Below are positions 32,038-43,906 of a DNA stretch of 64,000 bases, piece after piece. Below the pieces are notes generated by a model that had not been told where the DNA came from, made no database searches, and saw only the letters and a program-made list of their open reading frames with translations. A program made the position numbers and the translations under genes. The stretch covers positions 806,001-870,000 of the forward strand of contig JAHLMK010000016.1 of NCBI GenBank assembly GCA_019915135.1, written 5' to 3'. The DNA comes from Strobilurus pachycystidiatus. Its lineage: Eukaryota > Basidiomycota > Agaricomycetes > Agaricales > Physalacriaceae. Each line of letters opens with the position of its first letter. Position 1 is the stretch's first letter.

Positions 32038-33676
32038 GGTAGCGATGGTACGATAAGAGTTCCTTTCCCGTCCGGAGCGCCTTTTAAACATCCAAGCTCA
32101 GCCAGAAACATGTCAAAACCTTCCTGGTGACGATAACAGCATTAAAGAGGTATACACGTTCCGAGAAAGCCGAGCTTGTCATTGAAACGATGACGATCCT
32201 CCCGAAGCCATCTCTCGCGTCTTCTGAAACGCTACCTGCGACGATGTGAGCGCGAATTACGGCGTGCCAGTCTGGCTTTTAAGATGAGCAGCATGATTGA
32301 CAGGATTCCTGCTGGGAGGGAGGGACTTGCAGACACGTGAGCCCCGAGAAGGCCGTGGGCCTTGGAGAATTTGACGCAGAATGAATGGATGGCATCACCG
32401 TTCTCGAGATAGAAGCTTGGAAGGCCACGCGTAAGATGTACTGGAGTCTGAGCGCGAAAAATAGGTGAGGAGAAGCTACAGGAACGCGGTCATAAGGCTC
32501 ACAATTGGTCCAGGTACTCGCTTGTCTCTAGCTCAAACGGAGGATGGCAATGTTCCCGCATTCAACCAAGCCCTGCGATTGACGTGCTCGCGTGGCGCAG
32601 AAAATGGATGTGTGATTGCCGTAGGCACTTGGAGCTGCCGCTCACAAAGAATGCCGCGTCTTCTAGAGAGACTAGCGTTGTTGGGAAGTATCGTTGGGGA
32701 GTCTAAAGTCGATCACTGTGATTAGTGCTCTGTCAAGCTTTGAGAGGTGACGAAGACGACGAAGAGTACCTGCGTCGACGCACATTTCGTCATCGTAATT
32801 GAAGGGTGTCGTGTCGCATGAGTTGTGCCTAGCGCATGGACGCGCAATGCGCATTGGGTCGTGTATTTGAACACTGACTCTGTTGACAATGAAAAGACAA
32901 GTTGCAGAGTGACAGTGACACCTGGACCAAAGGAGCAAAGTCGAGACTCGTGGTGATCTGAACTTTCCTAGAATAACAAATTGAAATCATCATTCCTTCC
33001 CTTACTATCACCTTCAAGCAAGACGGCCACCTGGTGCGGCGCTCTGTCCGCGGCTTTTCAAAAGGCTGGACAAGCTCGGTTAGTCTACACTGCACACATG
33101 GATTCCGGGGCTCCAAGATTGCTAACTTGAATTGGGTATATCAGTTTCACGGTGTCACCGACGAGAAGCTTCTGCAACTCATAAAACAACTGTCAGTATC
33201 TCAAACGCGCTTTCAAACACGGTACAGTACGTCTGGTCAGCGCTTGTACAGGAAGAACTCACGCTGAGCCTACTTGCTGTGAGAAGATAGCCTCCGAGCC
33301 GGAAGAAAGCTCACGGATATCATTGACAATCTGACGGGCGCGGTTTTGCGCGAGAATCGCGAGCGAGGCGTCAACGCTATAGCGATGCGCCGCTCACACA
33401 CAATGACGCAGAAATTGACATCGATTTGGCGACCCAATCTCGGCTCAGCGCGCGCATTGAACTAATCCGTATCCGACCTGCCGCAAGTCTGGGGGCGCCA
33501 TATTGAGCCTAGGTTGTTTTCTGGGAGCAAAGCACACTTGCCTCGACACTATCAGTGCTGCCTAGAGAACCTGATATGATGCGGCTTAAGTGCGTCTTTC
33601 ATTTGTTGAAGACCGGCAAATTAAATCACCATTACTACCGCTTTCCAACTGCTCTATCGCGAGATTGAAAGGTCAG
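32038..33676. other. Intergenic region of about 1.6 kb
   Basis: Short frames occur on both strands but none shows domain character, codon periodicity over several hundred bases or a splice-supported model. Nothing else recognised. Confidence 0.45.
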
Positions 33677-33895
33677 TTAAGCTTTCACGCCTTTGACGTC
33701 GCACCTACGCTGGTCCATATTCTCTCGCAGCTGTTTCTGCGCGTCAATGCACTCTTTGACGCGAGATATTTCGGCCTGAAGGCTGTCGCAGACGACCTCG
33801 GCCTCCCTGTTCTGGTCGCGGTATTTGGCGAGCTTTCCGAGGAGCTCGGGCGCCTTTTGAACGATTTGTGAGGCGAGCGGGGACACGTCTGACAT
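33677..33895 (-). CDS. Small coiled-coil protein
   Basis: Not recognised. A 72-residue frame starting MSDVSPLASQIVQKAPELLG continues as a heptad-like helix (LGKLAKYRDQNREAEVVCDS, ISRVKECIDAQKQLRENM). An alternative 3' splice (gtgaaa near 33688 to gcgatag near 33660) would give a slightly different C-terminus. The start lies only 86 bases from the divergent gene at 33982, whose product is also a coiled coil. Small size keeps confidence moderate. Confidence 0.45.
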   Translation of the reverse strand: MSDVSPLASQIVQKAPELLGKLAKYRDQNREAEVVCDSLQAEISRVKECIDAQKQLRENMDQRRCDVKGVKA

Positions 33896-33981
33896 GATGG
33901 TGGCGTAAGGAAAAGTTAAGAAGGCAAACAGTGATCAACACATCCGTCCTTGGCTTCTTACCGCCACCACCCTATATTCAC

Positions 33982-34752
33982 ATGTCTACCCTGACGTCCC
34001 GCCTTTCGCTCAACGCCCTGCTCGACTTTGACGTCCTCGATACCGCCCGCCTCCTTGAATACCAGCTCCGCGAAATAGAAAGCCTCTGCCAGGAGGCCAA
34101 GACGACGCGAGACAGGAACAAAGCCAGGAGAAAGCAACTTGACAAGCGGCTCGCCGCGCTTAACGTGCAGCTCCACCAGGAGATTGCTGCTACTCACAAG
34201 GCCGCTGCCAAAATGCAGATGGCCACCGATGGCACGACTTGGTTCCCCCAACGCGCGCTGCTCGACGTGCTCGGTAGTCAAACCTCTCCACCCACCGCCT
34301 TCTGCGAAGATGCCTGGGAGAGCACTCACTACTACGAGCCAGTCAAACAGGCAGCGTCCGCCTTTATCCAACCCTCAGAGCCGTACAACGAGAGCTACGT
34401 CTTCACCGGCTCCGGCAGCTGCACCTCTCCGCTCGCCTTTGACACTATCCAAGACTTCAACCTCTCCCCGTCTGAGCCTCGCGATTATCCTCTTCCCACT
34501 CCTTCCAATACCTTTGCTATCGGCCTCGACGACTACACTCCATCAACCAGCTATTATTCTATTTGCCCCCAGGAACCCCCTCGTCAGCATCCCCTCGCTC
34601 CCATTCAAGAAGAGAATCTGAACATCGATCATGGCAAAGATGCCACTGCGAGGAAGCGCTGGAAGACCGAGCCTGACTTCGAGATGCTCACCGGGGAGGA
34701 AACGCGCACGAGATTGAGAAGGGAGGCTGGGTGGAGAGGTCTCTGGATTTGA
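33982..34752 (+). CDS. Coiled-coil protein of unknown function
   Basis: Single exon of 256 residues from MSTLTSRLSLNALLDFDV; an upstream in-frame ATG at 33931 would overlap the divergent promoter and is less likely. A coiled coil spans roughly residues 20-75 (LLEYQLREIESLCQEAKT, KQLDKRLAALNVQLHQEI). The remainder is Ser/Pro/Tyr-rich and probably disordered (STSYYSICPQEPPRQHPL). It ends with a basic segment KDATARKRWKTEPDF and REAGWRGLWI. No domain is recognised. The basic patch could be a nuclear localisation signal, and the layout could fit a regulator, but there is no DNA-binding motif. Confidence 0.62.
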   Translation: MSTLTSRLSLNALLDFDVLDTARLLEYQLREIESLCQEAKTTRDRNKARRKQLDKRLAALNVQLHQEIAATHKAAAKMQMATDGTTWFPQRALLDVLGSQTSPPTAFCEDAWESTHYYEPVKQAASAFIQPSEPYNESYVFTGSGSCTSPLAFDTIQDFNLSPSEPRDYPLPTPSNTFAIGLDDYTPSTSYYSICPQEPPRQHPLAPIQEENLNIDHGKDATARKRWKTEPDFEMLTGEETRTRLRREAGWRGLWI

Positions 34753-35527
34753 TGACTCATCTATTCCTTTAACTTGGTATCTTGGCACATAATGTTCAAT
34801 GGGATCATTTACTTTCATCTCAATTTACGATTGCTCAAGCCGAAAGAGTGATCACGCCTCATACCTACTGTTGCAATTGTTGCATAATCTCGCAGCAGAC
34901 TTCAGACGGTAGAAGTCCTTCTGGAACTGACATTTGACTTTCCGCTCGTACACATAGCTACTGTAGGAATCCGGCTTCATGAAAAGCGTGCAAAGAACGC
35001 GATAAATCCTGTGCCGGTGACGAGATGTATCAATCGATGAAGGATTGCCGTCGAAGAACGATTCCGGGATAAGATTATGTTGAGAAGGCATCAAGAGGAA
35101 GTTGGGATCTGTCATGATATTGAGGGTAACGTGGCATCAAGAAAGCTTTTGAGCGTAGTTTAGTGCTCAAACCGCCCTCTTGATTGCGGGCATGATAATT
35201 TTCTCAGCCCCGCAGAGCCATGTCATGACTTCACGATGGAGAGCCTTCAGAGTGTCTTCCGTGGAGAGAAACTGGGGAAGTGCAACGCGAGAACTCGGAC
35301 GTCAAAGAGTGAAGTGGCATACAACTTTGGCGACATGGCGTTTGCCAGCGGCTTCCACAAGAGATATGCATTGATTTATGAGTCTCAGAGTAGCGATTCA
35401 GCAGCCCGAGGTGCTCGTAAGGTGGTCACATTCACCGAAGTCCGGAAGTCAATATCTTTTAGCAATAACTCAGTGATTGATTGAACACATCACTTGAGGC
35501 GCCAAAAGAGACATCGTCCCACCGGTA
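34753..35527. other. Convergent 3' region
   Basis: No supported gene; short frames have no domain character. Confidence 0.45.
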
Positions 35528-37163
35528 TCATGACGATTTCTCCCAAGGTGGTACAGACTGATGCGTTCGTGTCACCTGCAGTACTGGAGATCCGTCTGCC
35601 AACACCCAGGATCCCTATGCGTATATCAGACACTAATACCATTCACGAACTCGAAGCAGTATCGTACCTCCCAGTGTATCTTGTTCACGCGCAGGTGCCT
35701 GAGCGAGGTCGACCTCCGCATGAGATCAAGCACCGAGGCATCCTCAAAAGAAAGAGAACGTCCTTTGACGTGGCGAATGGTGAATGAGGCACTATGAAGC
35801 TCCGGCAGATCGTCTATACACTCCGCCAGTACGGAGAGGGCATTACGCCCAGCCGATACCGCGACTATTCGTAGCGCATGGCATTGCGTAAAAAGCAGCC
35901 TGAGTGCTTTCACACTGAGGAAGGATGAGGGAGCTTCGAGACGTCGCAGAGTCATAGCGTGGCGCTTCGTCAAATGATGGACGAGACTATCGAGGGCAAC
36001 GCCAAGAACACGTATGTTCTCCTCTTTTTCGGCTTCACTGAAAATGCCGAGATGCTCAATCAGGGAGTGGAATATGACACCGCGGATCCATCTGGAAAAA
36101 CGGTCGGCTTCGGCGCGCGTCCAGATCACTAGGAAGCGGACGCTGAGAGAGCGCAGCCTCAACAAGCGCCGTGAGGGTGAGAAAATGCCTGCATATTGCT
36201 ATCACGTTGTTAGTACTGCTTCTGAAGGGGTCACCGATGCGTACCCAGTAGTAGTACAGTGACAATGACTCAAGGGACGGAAGCCTGTCCAAGAATTTCG
36301 CCACGTCATTGTCGGTAAGTGAGTACGATAGGTGTAGGGAGAATCCCTTAACATTCTCCAGGTGAGGCTCTAGTCTTCGAAGAACGCCTGGCGTCACAGA
36401 GCCACAGTTATCCTGTCGACAGTTGTCACGTTGTTGAATTCTGACGGAAGTAAGCGACATACTTGTAAATAGAGGCCCGTCAGCCGCGGCGCCATCGAGG
36501 CAACCCAGCTCGGCAGGGCGTCTAACATGGCTCTCGATGGGTCTTTGATTGCAAGGGATCGTAGACTCTGGATTTGGGTCAGAGCTGACATGTGGCCAGC
36601 ATCAGTGCAGGAGGAGTTGACGGTCAGCTCGGCGATGTGGGTCAGTTGCGGTAAAAGATCCAGAAATATGTTCGCTGGATAAAATCTAGGACAGAACGAA
36701 CAACTAGTCAGATTGTTGAATGCTTTGATGGCATTCAGTAGAAAGGTTGTCAGACGCGTGGCGTGCGTAGATCGCGTGGATAAGTAGCCTGTCGCGGTAA
36801 GGTATCAGAACGGTTTGAACATGGCTCGGACAGTATCGATGGACTTACCGCCGATTTCCAGAGATAGAACTCGATGGCAGTTACGCGGTAGACAAGCCGA
36901 TGATATCAAGGACGATTCCTTTGGTAAAAGCAATCTGACTTGGTGTACAGACACCTATGTAGGGGACATACTGGAGGCAAGCCATCGTCGCGTAGATTGA
37001 GCTCCGCCCTGAATGGCGGTGACCAAACGACTCGAGCATAGAGCAGTTTCGAGGCAAGATCATTGAATTGTTTGTCAACTTGAGAGCAGTTTTGCAAGGA
37101 GTGAGAATCGTAAGCCAGAAATCCAAGAACACAAAGAAGCGTATCGTCGTCAAGGACGAACAT
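35528..37163 (-). CDS. F-box/LRR protein
   Basis: The F-box opens the protein: MFVLDDDTLLCVLGFLAYDS then LQNCSQVDKQFNDLASKLLY. Several short introns separate LRR-type blocks: RVLSLEIGG, LPQLTHIAELTVNSSC, IQSLRSLAIKDPSRAMLDAL, LEPHLENVKGFSLHLSYSL, LPSLESLSLYYYWVRI, RLRSLSVRFLVIWTRAEADR and HALRIVAVSAGRNALSVLAE. The last exon is reached by an intron GTACGA...CGCATAG near 35612-35666 and reads GSWVLADGSPVLQVTRTHQS before VPPWEKSS and the stop. That tail is characteristic of mushroom F-box proteins and supports the splice choice. About 470 residues, a likely SCF adaptor. Confidence 0.75.
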
Positions 37164-37965
37164 GGCTAGCGCTGAGTGCAAGGACCGCACTGCCTGAAAA
37201 GGTGCGAAGGTCCGTGCGCCATGTGGTCATGTGACCGATATGTATATATACCGCCTCCGGACGCTTTGATTCCTTACCACTCTGGCCTTTTGGCTTAGAT
37301 CAAGTGTAGTATCTGTTCTTAATAGTTTAACCACTATTACGGAGGCACCGCCTCCCGTATCTGGTTATCTAATTTTTGCCGCCCTTGTCCCCGATGCTCT
37401 GCTTGCAACATCGGGGCGCGATGACCTTGCTACTGCAGTACCGGCTTGCGTCGTCGGGGGAACCCCATTTCCTCCATCCCCTTTTCATTTTGCCGTCTAC
37501 TATCTGGAGTCTCCAATTGGAGTTCTCTGGGGTAACTGTAAAAGATCCATTCTCTTCAACTGTAGATATCTAGTTTTCTGCACTGAATGTCTCTGGGGCG
37601 GCTGTAAATGATGCATCCTGTTCTGCTGGTCTTTTTCGTACTGCACATTAATTCGTAATACCTTATCACACGTATGCTTACGATTTACAGTGTACCATGT
37701 CAGATCTGCCTGTACTACGTGTGTCACTTAAATCTTTGGACATCGTTCAACTGAAGCTCAGTTAAGTACTATCAATGTTGTAGCTCTAAATGGGCAAGGC
37801 CCTCGACGGCAACTCGAAGGTCTCAAGGTGGAGCACACACAGGAAGTGCAGAAGTTTACAATAGTCCTTGTCGAGCTGTTCATGAACATGTCGAAGTACT
37901 AGTGAAGTGGTTCATCACATATGATACCCCCAATCTACACATCAGCGCCTTCCTGATATCGAAGC
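37164..37965. other. Intergenic region
   Basis: Upstream of the F-box gene and downstream of the SurE gene. tatatatacc at about 37241 is a candidate TATA box but its orientation is ambiguous. No gene seen. Confidence 0.45.
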
Positions 37966-39105
37966 TCAAGATAAACACGAAAGCAGTCCACTGATCCTAG
38001 CCAACACCGCAGCCTGCGTAGCTGCGTTCACGTCATTCTTTGTTCCAGCGTTGAACACACTAACGCTTGCGAAGCATCCGGCAGCTACCACTGAGCTCTC
38101 CGTGGGGAGACGTGTGCTTCCGCAAGTGTTTACGTCCGTGGCGCTGCTGTTCGCATGTATCCGCGACAACACCCACCGGTAGTCCGATGCGGAGGGGCAG
38201 TTGGTGATGGAAGCGTAGTTCACGTTGATGCTGATATTTCGTGGGAGGATGGTGCCGGATGGGCTGACCAGGGCGGTGACAAACTGAACGTTGAGGTCGC
38301 TAACGATGGCTGCAGCGCGACTGTCAGCTGAGGTTGGGGATGATTGGAGGGTTGTGTACGAGACTTGAGAGCCATCAGCCGAGGAAAAGGCGATGGACGG
38401 TACGCCTTCAAGTGCAGCTTCGCTCGCTGCCCCCCTACGATGGTTGTCAACTGGGAGAAGACATGTTTGACATGGGAGATATTCACACTGTTCCAGAAAT
38501 AGTGACCGTATCTCCAAGGTTATCTGGACGGGCGTTAGATTTGGGTAAGTTTCTGGGAACATGATACATTGTACATACTGCCGATGTTTGGTCCTGACAT
38601 AACGAAGTCGGGGACACTGCCGAAGAAGCGAGGCGATAGTGTCTGAATTCCAAATCGCACCGCGTCGACCGGAAAGGAGTTGACATAGTTCAAACGCGCT
38701 AGAAGGACAGATATTCTATCAGTGATATTGAACTTGAATGATCTGGTAGAAGACAAACGATCAGTTGCGTTGAAACCTTCAGCGGGAGAACCAGAAGGGC
38801 ATGTGTTGAACTCGCAAGGTGCCGTTAAAGTCGTCGGCGGTGCGCTCGAAGATCCGGTGCCAGACTCGTTGCTTGCAGGACAAGACAAGATGACCTGAAC
38901 TCAAAATAGTATGCTTTGATTGTTACCTTCGCGCGCAACGCGACAAGCCACTCACGTTATATCCCGCTGCTTGGAGACTGCTGTACGTTGCGCGCACAAA
39001 GGCAGTCGCCCAACCATCGTCGTTGGTCAGAAGTACTTTGTTTCGCGAGGGAGCTTGAGCGTAGACCAGACAGAAAAGGGTAGCCAAAGCAAAGAGGTTC
39101 TTCAT
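37966..39105 (-). CDS. Secreted SurE-like phosphatase/nucleotidase (copy A)
   Basis: SurE fold; family enzymes are metal-dependent acid phosphatases or nucleotidases. The signal peptide MKNLFALATLFCLVYAQA is followed by KVLLTNDDGWATAFVRATY, with the metal-binding NDDG. Introns can be placed after AAGYN, in NATDP, in NIG|N and in SGTV|GAA, all phase consistent. Further landmarks are ILSCPASNESGTGSSS, YVNSFPVDAVRFGIQTLSP, MSGPNIGNNLG and GVPSIAFSS. The C-terminus carries extra cysteines (NTCGSTRLP, AAGCFASVSVF, LLSCLS), consistent with an extracytoplasmic enzyme. About 300 residues. It is head-to-head with a close paralogue at 40057. Confidence 0.88.
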
Positions 39106-40056
39106 AGTCAAATCCATTTCCAGGTCAACCCTTACGCCAAGCGCCACTTTATAAGCAGAGTCCGTTTAGCACCCGTGCGCGCAAAACCGCCTAAGTCTTT
39201 CTCTCACAGGTCCACGAATAACATGAACGTGCGTAGTGCAACGAGTGGGCTTGGCAGGGCGTCGAGTGAAGGATGTGGGAAGTCACCACAAGAGTAGTCA
39301 CAGACTACATAAGTATCGAGAAAACAAGTCTCTGACCAGTGCCAAGTAGTCAGCGTCGAGTTGAGGGTTTCAGAGGCGGGCCGAGGAGTTGCCGAATTGG
39401 GTGACTTGCCACGCGACTCAGACGCGACGTCCACCTGCTCCAAGTCCACACATCCGCCACGAGACTCACGATACACAAGTTGTCGCCAGAAGCTTGTTTT
39501 AAGTAAAAGGTTGACCAATGGTGCTCCGTAGACGCGATGTTGGCCCACGACCGGTGATTGAAACTGGAAGCAATGCCAAAGTCACAAGTCGGTTCAGAAA
39601 GCCTTCTTGAATCAAGAACAGTCTCAGGCTGACATTGCTCTCACCGAGGCGATAAACACTGCATGTGGCACTGTCCCTCAATGGTGCCCTTCTCCGTTAA
39701 CGTTTTCCCCAAGAAGACTCGTCCCAATTGCCCGGAGTCGCTCGAGCTCAGCTCATATTCCTCAGGATCCGTATACAGGGCCTGTGGACTCGGACTTGGC
39801 TCACTTGAGAGTGAAGTTGTTTAGTTGAAATGTAGATGCCAAAGGAGGCTCGCTTTCAACTCGCTTTAGTCGCCTTACTCGGCGTTCATCATGCGGTTAT
39901 TCTTACCTTGATCCCGCATGCATCGTGCTCTCGAGTTGAGGCACGTTTGAACTGTGGATGAATACCCATGTGGGACCGAAGCAGAGACCTATAAACGATG
40001 ACCTCACACGTCTGGCTCTCACGTCGACCATCAATATCTCTTAACGACGGACCTCG
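39106..40056. promoter_or_regulatory. Intergenic region between divergent SurE paralogues
   Basis: About 950 bases separate the two ATGs. No gene is supported in it. It must contain both promoters; no shared element was picked out by eye. Confidence 0.5.
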
Positions 40057-41258
40057 ATGCTCGCCGCCTTTCCCGGCCTCCTACTCTTTGTTACGTCCGC
40101 CCTCTGCCAGAAAATAGTCTTGTCCAACGACGACGGGTGGGCGACAGCGCAGATCAGGGCACAATATGAGGCGCTTGTGGATGACGATTATGAAGTCAGT
40201 TCAAGTTCATTTGCGCGTCCTTCCTGCTTACACGTTGAAAGGTGATACTATCCGCCCCCGCAGAGAACCAGTCTGGGACGGGCTCGAGCAGCAAGACGCC
40301 GGTACCGCTTACTGAGCCGTGTCAGTTCAATTCGTGCCCTACTGGTTCGCCAGCTGAGGGGGCTAACGCGACGAACCGTGAGTGCGACTCATTGTTGGTG
40401 GCTGAGCGAGTGATTTGGCATTGGGACGCGTCGTGAAGCGAGTAGCAGAAGCGTGGCGTTCTAAATGCTCCCTCGACTGCCCTGTGTATTCCGCCTTTTT
40501 GTTACGTACTTTTCTAACAGCGTTCCAGCGTTCTTGAACTACGTCAACGCGTATCCTGTGGATGCGGTCCGCTATGGCATTCAGACACTTTCGCCTGTGC
40601 TATTCGGCAGCAAACCTGATCTTGTCGTGTCTGGACCAAATATTGGCTGTGAGTATACAGCCTATGGAATCAGCACTCCTTTGACACGAAGTACCTCTCT
40701 AGCCAACCTTGGGGTTGCTACCTTGTTCTCTGGGACTATGTTAGTCTGCTCTTTCCCTGGGAGTCGTTATTGTTGACTCGTCGTCCTAGAGGTGCCGCCG
40801 TGGAAGCAGTCAAGGAAGGCATACCCTCCATCGCATTCTCTTCGACTTCCGGCTCTTCAGTGTCGTACACCACCCTCGACTCTGACCCCACCTCCTCCAA
40901 CACCGTCACAGCTTGGATCATCTCCGAGCTCACCATTCGATTCCTCGATGCCATCCTGGAATCACCGGGCGCAATTCTCCCTTCTGGTATCAGCGTCAGC
41001 GTGAACTACGCGTCGACGGATAAATGCAGTGATGCGGACGACTACGAGTGGGTGTTGTCGAGGATCTACTGGAATCCCTTGGTCACTGATGTGAAGACCT
41101 GCGGCTCGACCCACCTGCCGACGGAGTCGTCTGTTGTTGGGGCGGGGTGTTATGCGAGTGTGAGTGTGTTCCAGGCTTCGAATAAGCTGGACGCGGACGC
41201 GACGGCGCAAGCGTATGTGTTGGATCGACTGAACGGGTTCTTGTCGTGTCTTCCGTGA
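40057..41258 (+). CDS. Secreted SurE-like phosphatase/nucleotidase (copy B)
   Basis: Signal peptide MLAAFPGLLLFVTSALCQ, then KIVLSNDDGWATAQIRAQYE with the NDDG metal site. Introns occupy the same four places as in copy A: before VILSAPAENQSGTGSSS, before the acceptor ccag preceding LNYVNAYPVDAVRYGIQTL, after SGPNIG, and before GAAVEAVKEGIPSIAFSS. The C-terminal third runs in one exon and keeps the cysteines seen in copy A (KTCGSTHLP, GAGCYASVSVF, FLSCLP). The frame is intact. Shared intron positions show duplication of a genomic copy followed by inversion or head-to-head insertion. Expected localisation is secreted or cell wall. Confidence 0.88.
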
Positions 41259-41732
41259 GGTCCAATGTATTTTGTGGACTACTATGAGATGGAAATGATT
41301 TCAATTGCAATGCTAATTGCCACGACATTCGTCTTGCCCTTGAGCTATAGCTCCGTTCCATGACACAGGTGTGTTGACAGTCGGAGAACTACTCCCAGAA
41401 GATACCTAGCCGACAAGTGTATAGTATCCATTGATAGGTTCGACTCCTACCTCGTGCGGGGGTGATCAAAGGAGATTTCACTCGGCCATCAGGCAGCATC
41501 CTTATGTACAATTGCGCGTGTCAAGCGCGAGCAGTGGGCAGTGAGCACCCCAAAATGATCGAGAACGCGTCGGTCCGACGATGCCTGGCAACAAGGGGAC
41601 AGGTATGTAACATGTGACCAGTTTTCTCTTTCTTCCCTCCCTCACTCAGAGTCACTGTCAGGCTCCAGGAGCTTTTGCACTCCTTATTTCTCTCATTGAT
41701 TCACGTTCTTTACCACCGAAAATCGCGCAGAA
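41259..41732. other. Intergenic region
   Basis: Contains a tRNA-like T-arm (ggttcgactcc at about 41447) but no matching acceptor stem, so no tRNA is called. A pyrimidine-rich leader precedes the next ATG. Confidence 0.45.
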
Positions 41733-43454
41733 ATGCATCACAACTTTGGAAGAAGGATTCAGCATCGTGCTGGTCCTGGGCTAGCCATGGGCGGCGGCGG
41801 GATCGCTACAACCACCGCGGAGGAGACGACAACGACTGATCTGCTCGGCCTTTTGTTCCCGACTCACGGTGAGTAGCCTGAGACGTGGCCTGCGATGCGA
41901 TGTCTGACGGTATACAGAGCACACTACGTCGACTACGTCGACAACGTCTACAGTCACTTCTACTTCGACCACGTCCACATCGACGAAAAGCACTCCTACT
42001 TCTACCTCCACCTCAGCGACGACGACCAGCTCTTCGTCGTCGTCGTCTTCAACCAGCTCGACCTCCACTACCATCTCCTCCACATCGTCCACTGCGAGCT
42101 CGACGACTAGCTCTGCCCTCACTTCGTCGACTGCTGATCTTTCGACTGTCCCACTTATGGCGACTGCCAGCGCTGACAATGAACCCACCTCAGTCGCACA
42201 TCATACTGTTACTGTCGGAGTCTCTGCTTCAGCTGCCGATGCGTCTGCTTCCGCCTCGTCATTGCCTTCGTCGACGGGAGCGACGAGCACCAAGACAGGG
42301 ACGATCATTGGCGGCGTCGCTGCCGGGGTCATCGGCTTCGCGCTCCTGCTCGCTGCAATTGGCTTTGTCATAGTACGTACAGGCTACGCGATAAGGCGGC
42401 GGCATGCTCACCTTTACCCACTATTCAGCGCCGTATCCGTCGCAAGAAGGACGAAGCCATGGACTTCGATCCAGGCAACTTTAGGCGCTCAGCTGTTCAG
42501 ATGAAAGATGACGAAGGTCCCTTCAACCCCCGCCCGCCCGTCATGGCCGAGAATCGGTCGAATACCCCCATGTCTTTCGGCACACTCTACGGCGCGCCTG
42601 GTCCTCAACAATCTGAATACTACGCGCAAAGCCAGTACAGCGCTAGCATCCCGCCGAACTCTGCCGATCCGCTCTATGTTCCCTCCATGTACGGACAGCC
42701 CCAGCCCTCTCCCATTTCCAGCAATATACACGGTGCCTATTCTGATGAGAGCCACATGGCCATGGCCGGCCCCCCTTTGGTCAGGCAGCAGTCTGCTCGT
42801 ACGATTGGCAGCACGCATACCCAGTACGCCAACTACCCGGCTGCTCCTGCTCCTCCATTCGCGTTCAATCGCGATTTCCCTCATACACCTCCCTCTGCGG
42901 ACTATGCGGATCTCACTCGGTCCAGTGTGACGCCGTTCCAAGCCGCGCAATACGTTGACATCTCAAAGCGTCTCGATGCGGAGCCACCCAGTGGTTTGGA
43001 CACGCCCGCTGTCGAGAAGTACATGCATAGCAGACAGGGTTCTCTTCCTCCACTCCCTACCAACGACAATCATCACTCTGTACCAGAGACTGTCACTCCT
43101 TCCACTGAATCCGAGTCGCGTCCCACCTCTTCCGCCGAGTCCGGCGACAAGGATGATGAGCTTGATTTCCCAGTGCCGCCATCTCCTGCAATGACCACGT
43201 CGTCGCGTTCCCGCATCGACTCGATGCCTCCCAGTCTGCCTGATATCTCATTCGATTCGCACCACTCCGTCTCGTCGTACGACTTCCCCAGCTCTGTGCG
43301 TATGAGCGGGGGCTCTTCGTTCATGGGCAGTGGCTTAGCGGTGACGCAGAAGAAGGAAGTCTCGCCGAGTCCGTTGGCGAGCAGCTTCGCGCCCGCACCC
43401 AAGCCACGCCCTGAGACGGTGTATGATCCGGAGGATGCGTATGGTGGAATCTAG
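41733..43454 (+). CDS. Single-pass membrane protein with Ser/Thr-rich ectodomain
   Basis: Not a recognised family; the layout resembles fungal wall-stress sensors (Mid2/Wsc-like) without a WSC domain. Exon 1 (MHHNFGRRIQHRAGPGLAMG) lacks a classical signal peptide. A short intron leads into a Ser/Thr run of about 65 residues encoded by repetitive acg/tcg/tct codons, a likely O-mannosylation region. One transmembrane helix follows: IIGGVAAGVIGFALLLAAIG, with a basic stop-transfer RRIRRKK across the next intron. The cytosolic part is about 330 residues, Pro/Ser/Tyr-rich (YGAPGPQQSEYYAQSQYSAS) and ends PETVYDPEDAYGGI. It may be membrane-anchored through the single helix as a type III protein. Confidence 0.72.
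41925..42115. repeat. Degenerate tandem Ser/Thr codon repeat
   Basis: Repeated acgtcgac/tacg and tctacc-type units encode the Ser/Thr-rich stalk of the gene above; length may vary between strains. Confidence 0.7.
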
Positions 43455-43906
43455 ACTGGGATCCGCGAGCTTGACGCTGAACTTTTCTCGCGCTCATTGA
43501 GTGAACGCCCGTGCTGGACATTATGAATTGGCGACTTACATTCTTGTTTATATGTTCATGATTTTGTCTGGCAGGTCTCTTTCACGCTTACTTACTACTG
43601 TTTCTTTTGATGATCTGCCATGTTGCTTGCGCCTTCTATTATACCCCAACGTTGATTTTTTTTACTTATCCTATATACCATGGGGTGTGTGCCCTATAGA
43701 GAATCTTCAGATGTTGTATCTACTCACGAGTTGCGGTCGAATTTTGATTACTTTCAATTTTGTGAGCTGAGCGCTGAACGGATTTAGGCGCCTATTTTCG
43801 GCCCGACGGCCGATCGAGGCCACGTGGCGCGCAAAAAATTACTCCGCAAAATATTGTTCTGGTAACACTCTCGTCCCGTCCTCATCGTTTGCCGACGTTG
43901 AGTACG
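43455..43906. other. Intergenic region
   Basis: 3' side of the membrane protein and promoter of RPO41. No gene recognised. Confidence 0.45.

Noticed and set aside
41380..41470. Possible tRNA (T-arm ggttcgactcc near 41447)
   Set aside because: No 5' acceptor strand complementary to ctcgtgc and no plausible D or anticodon arm at the right spacing.
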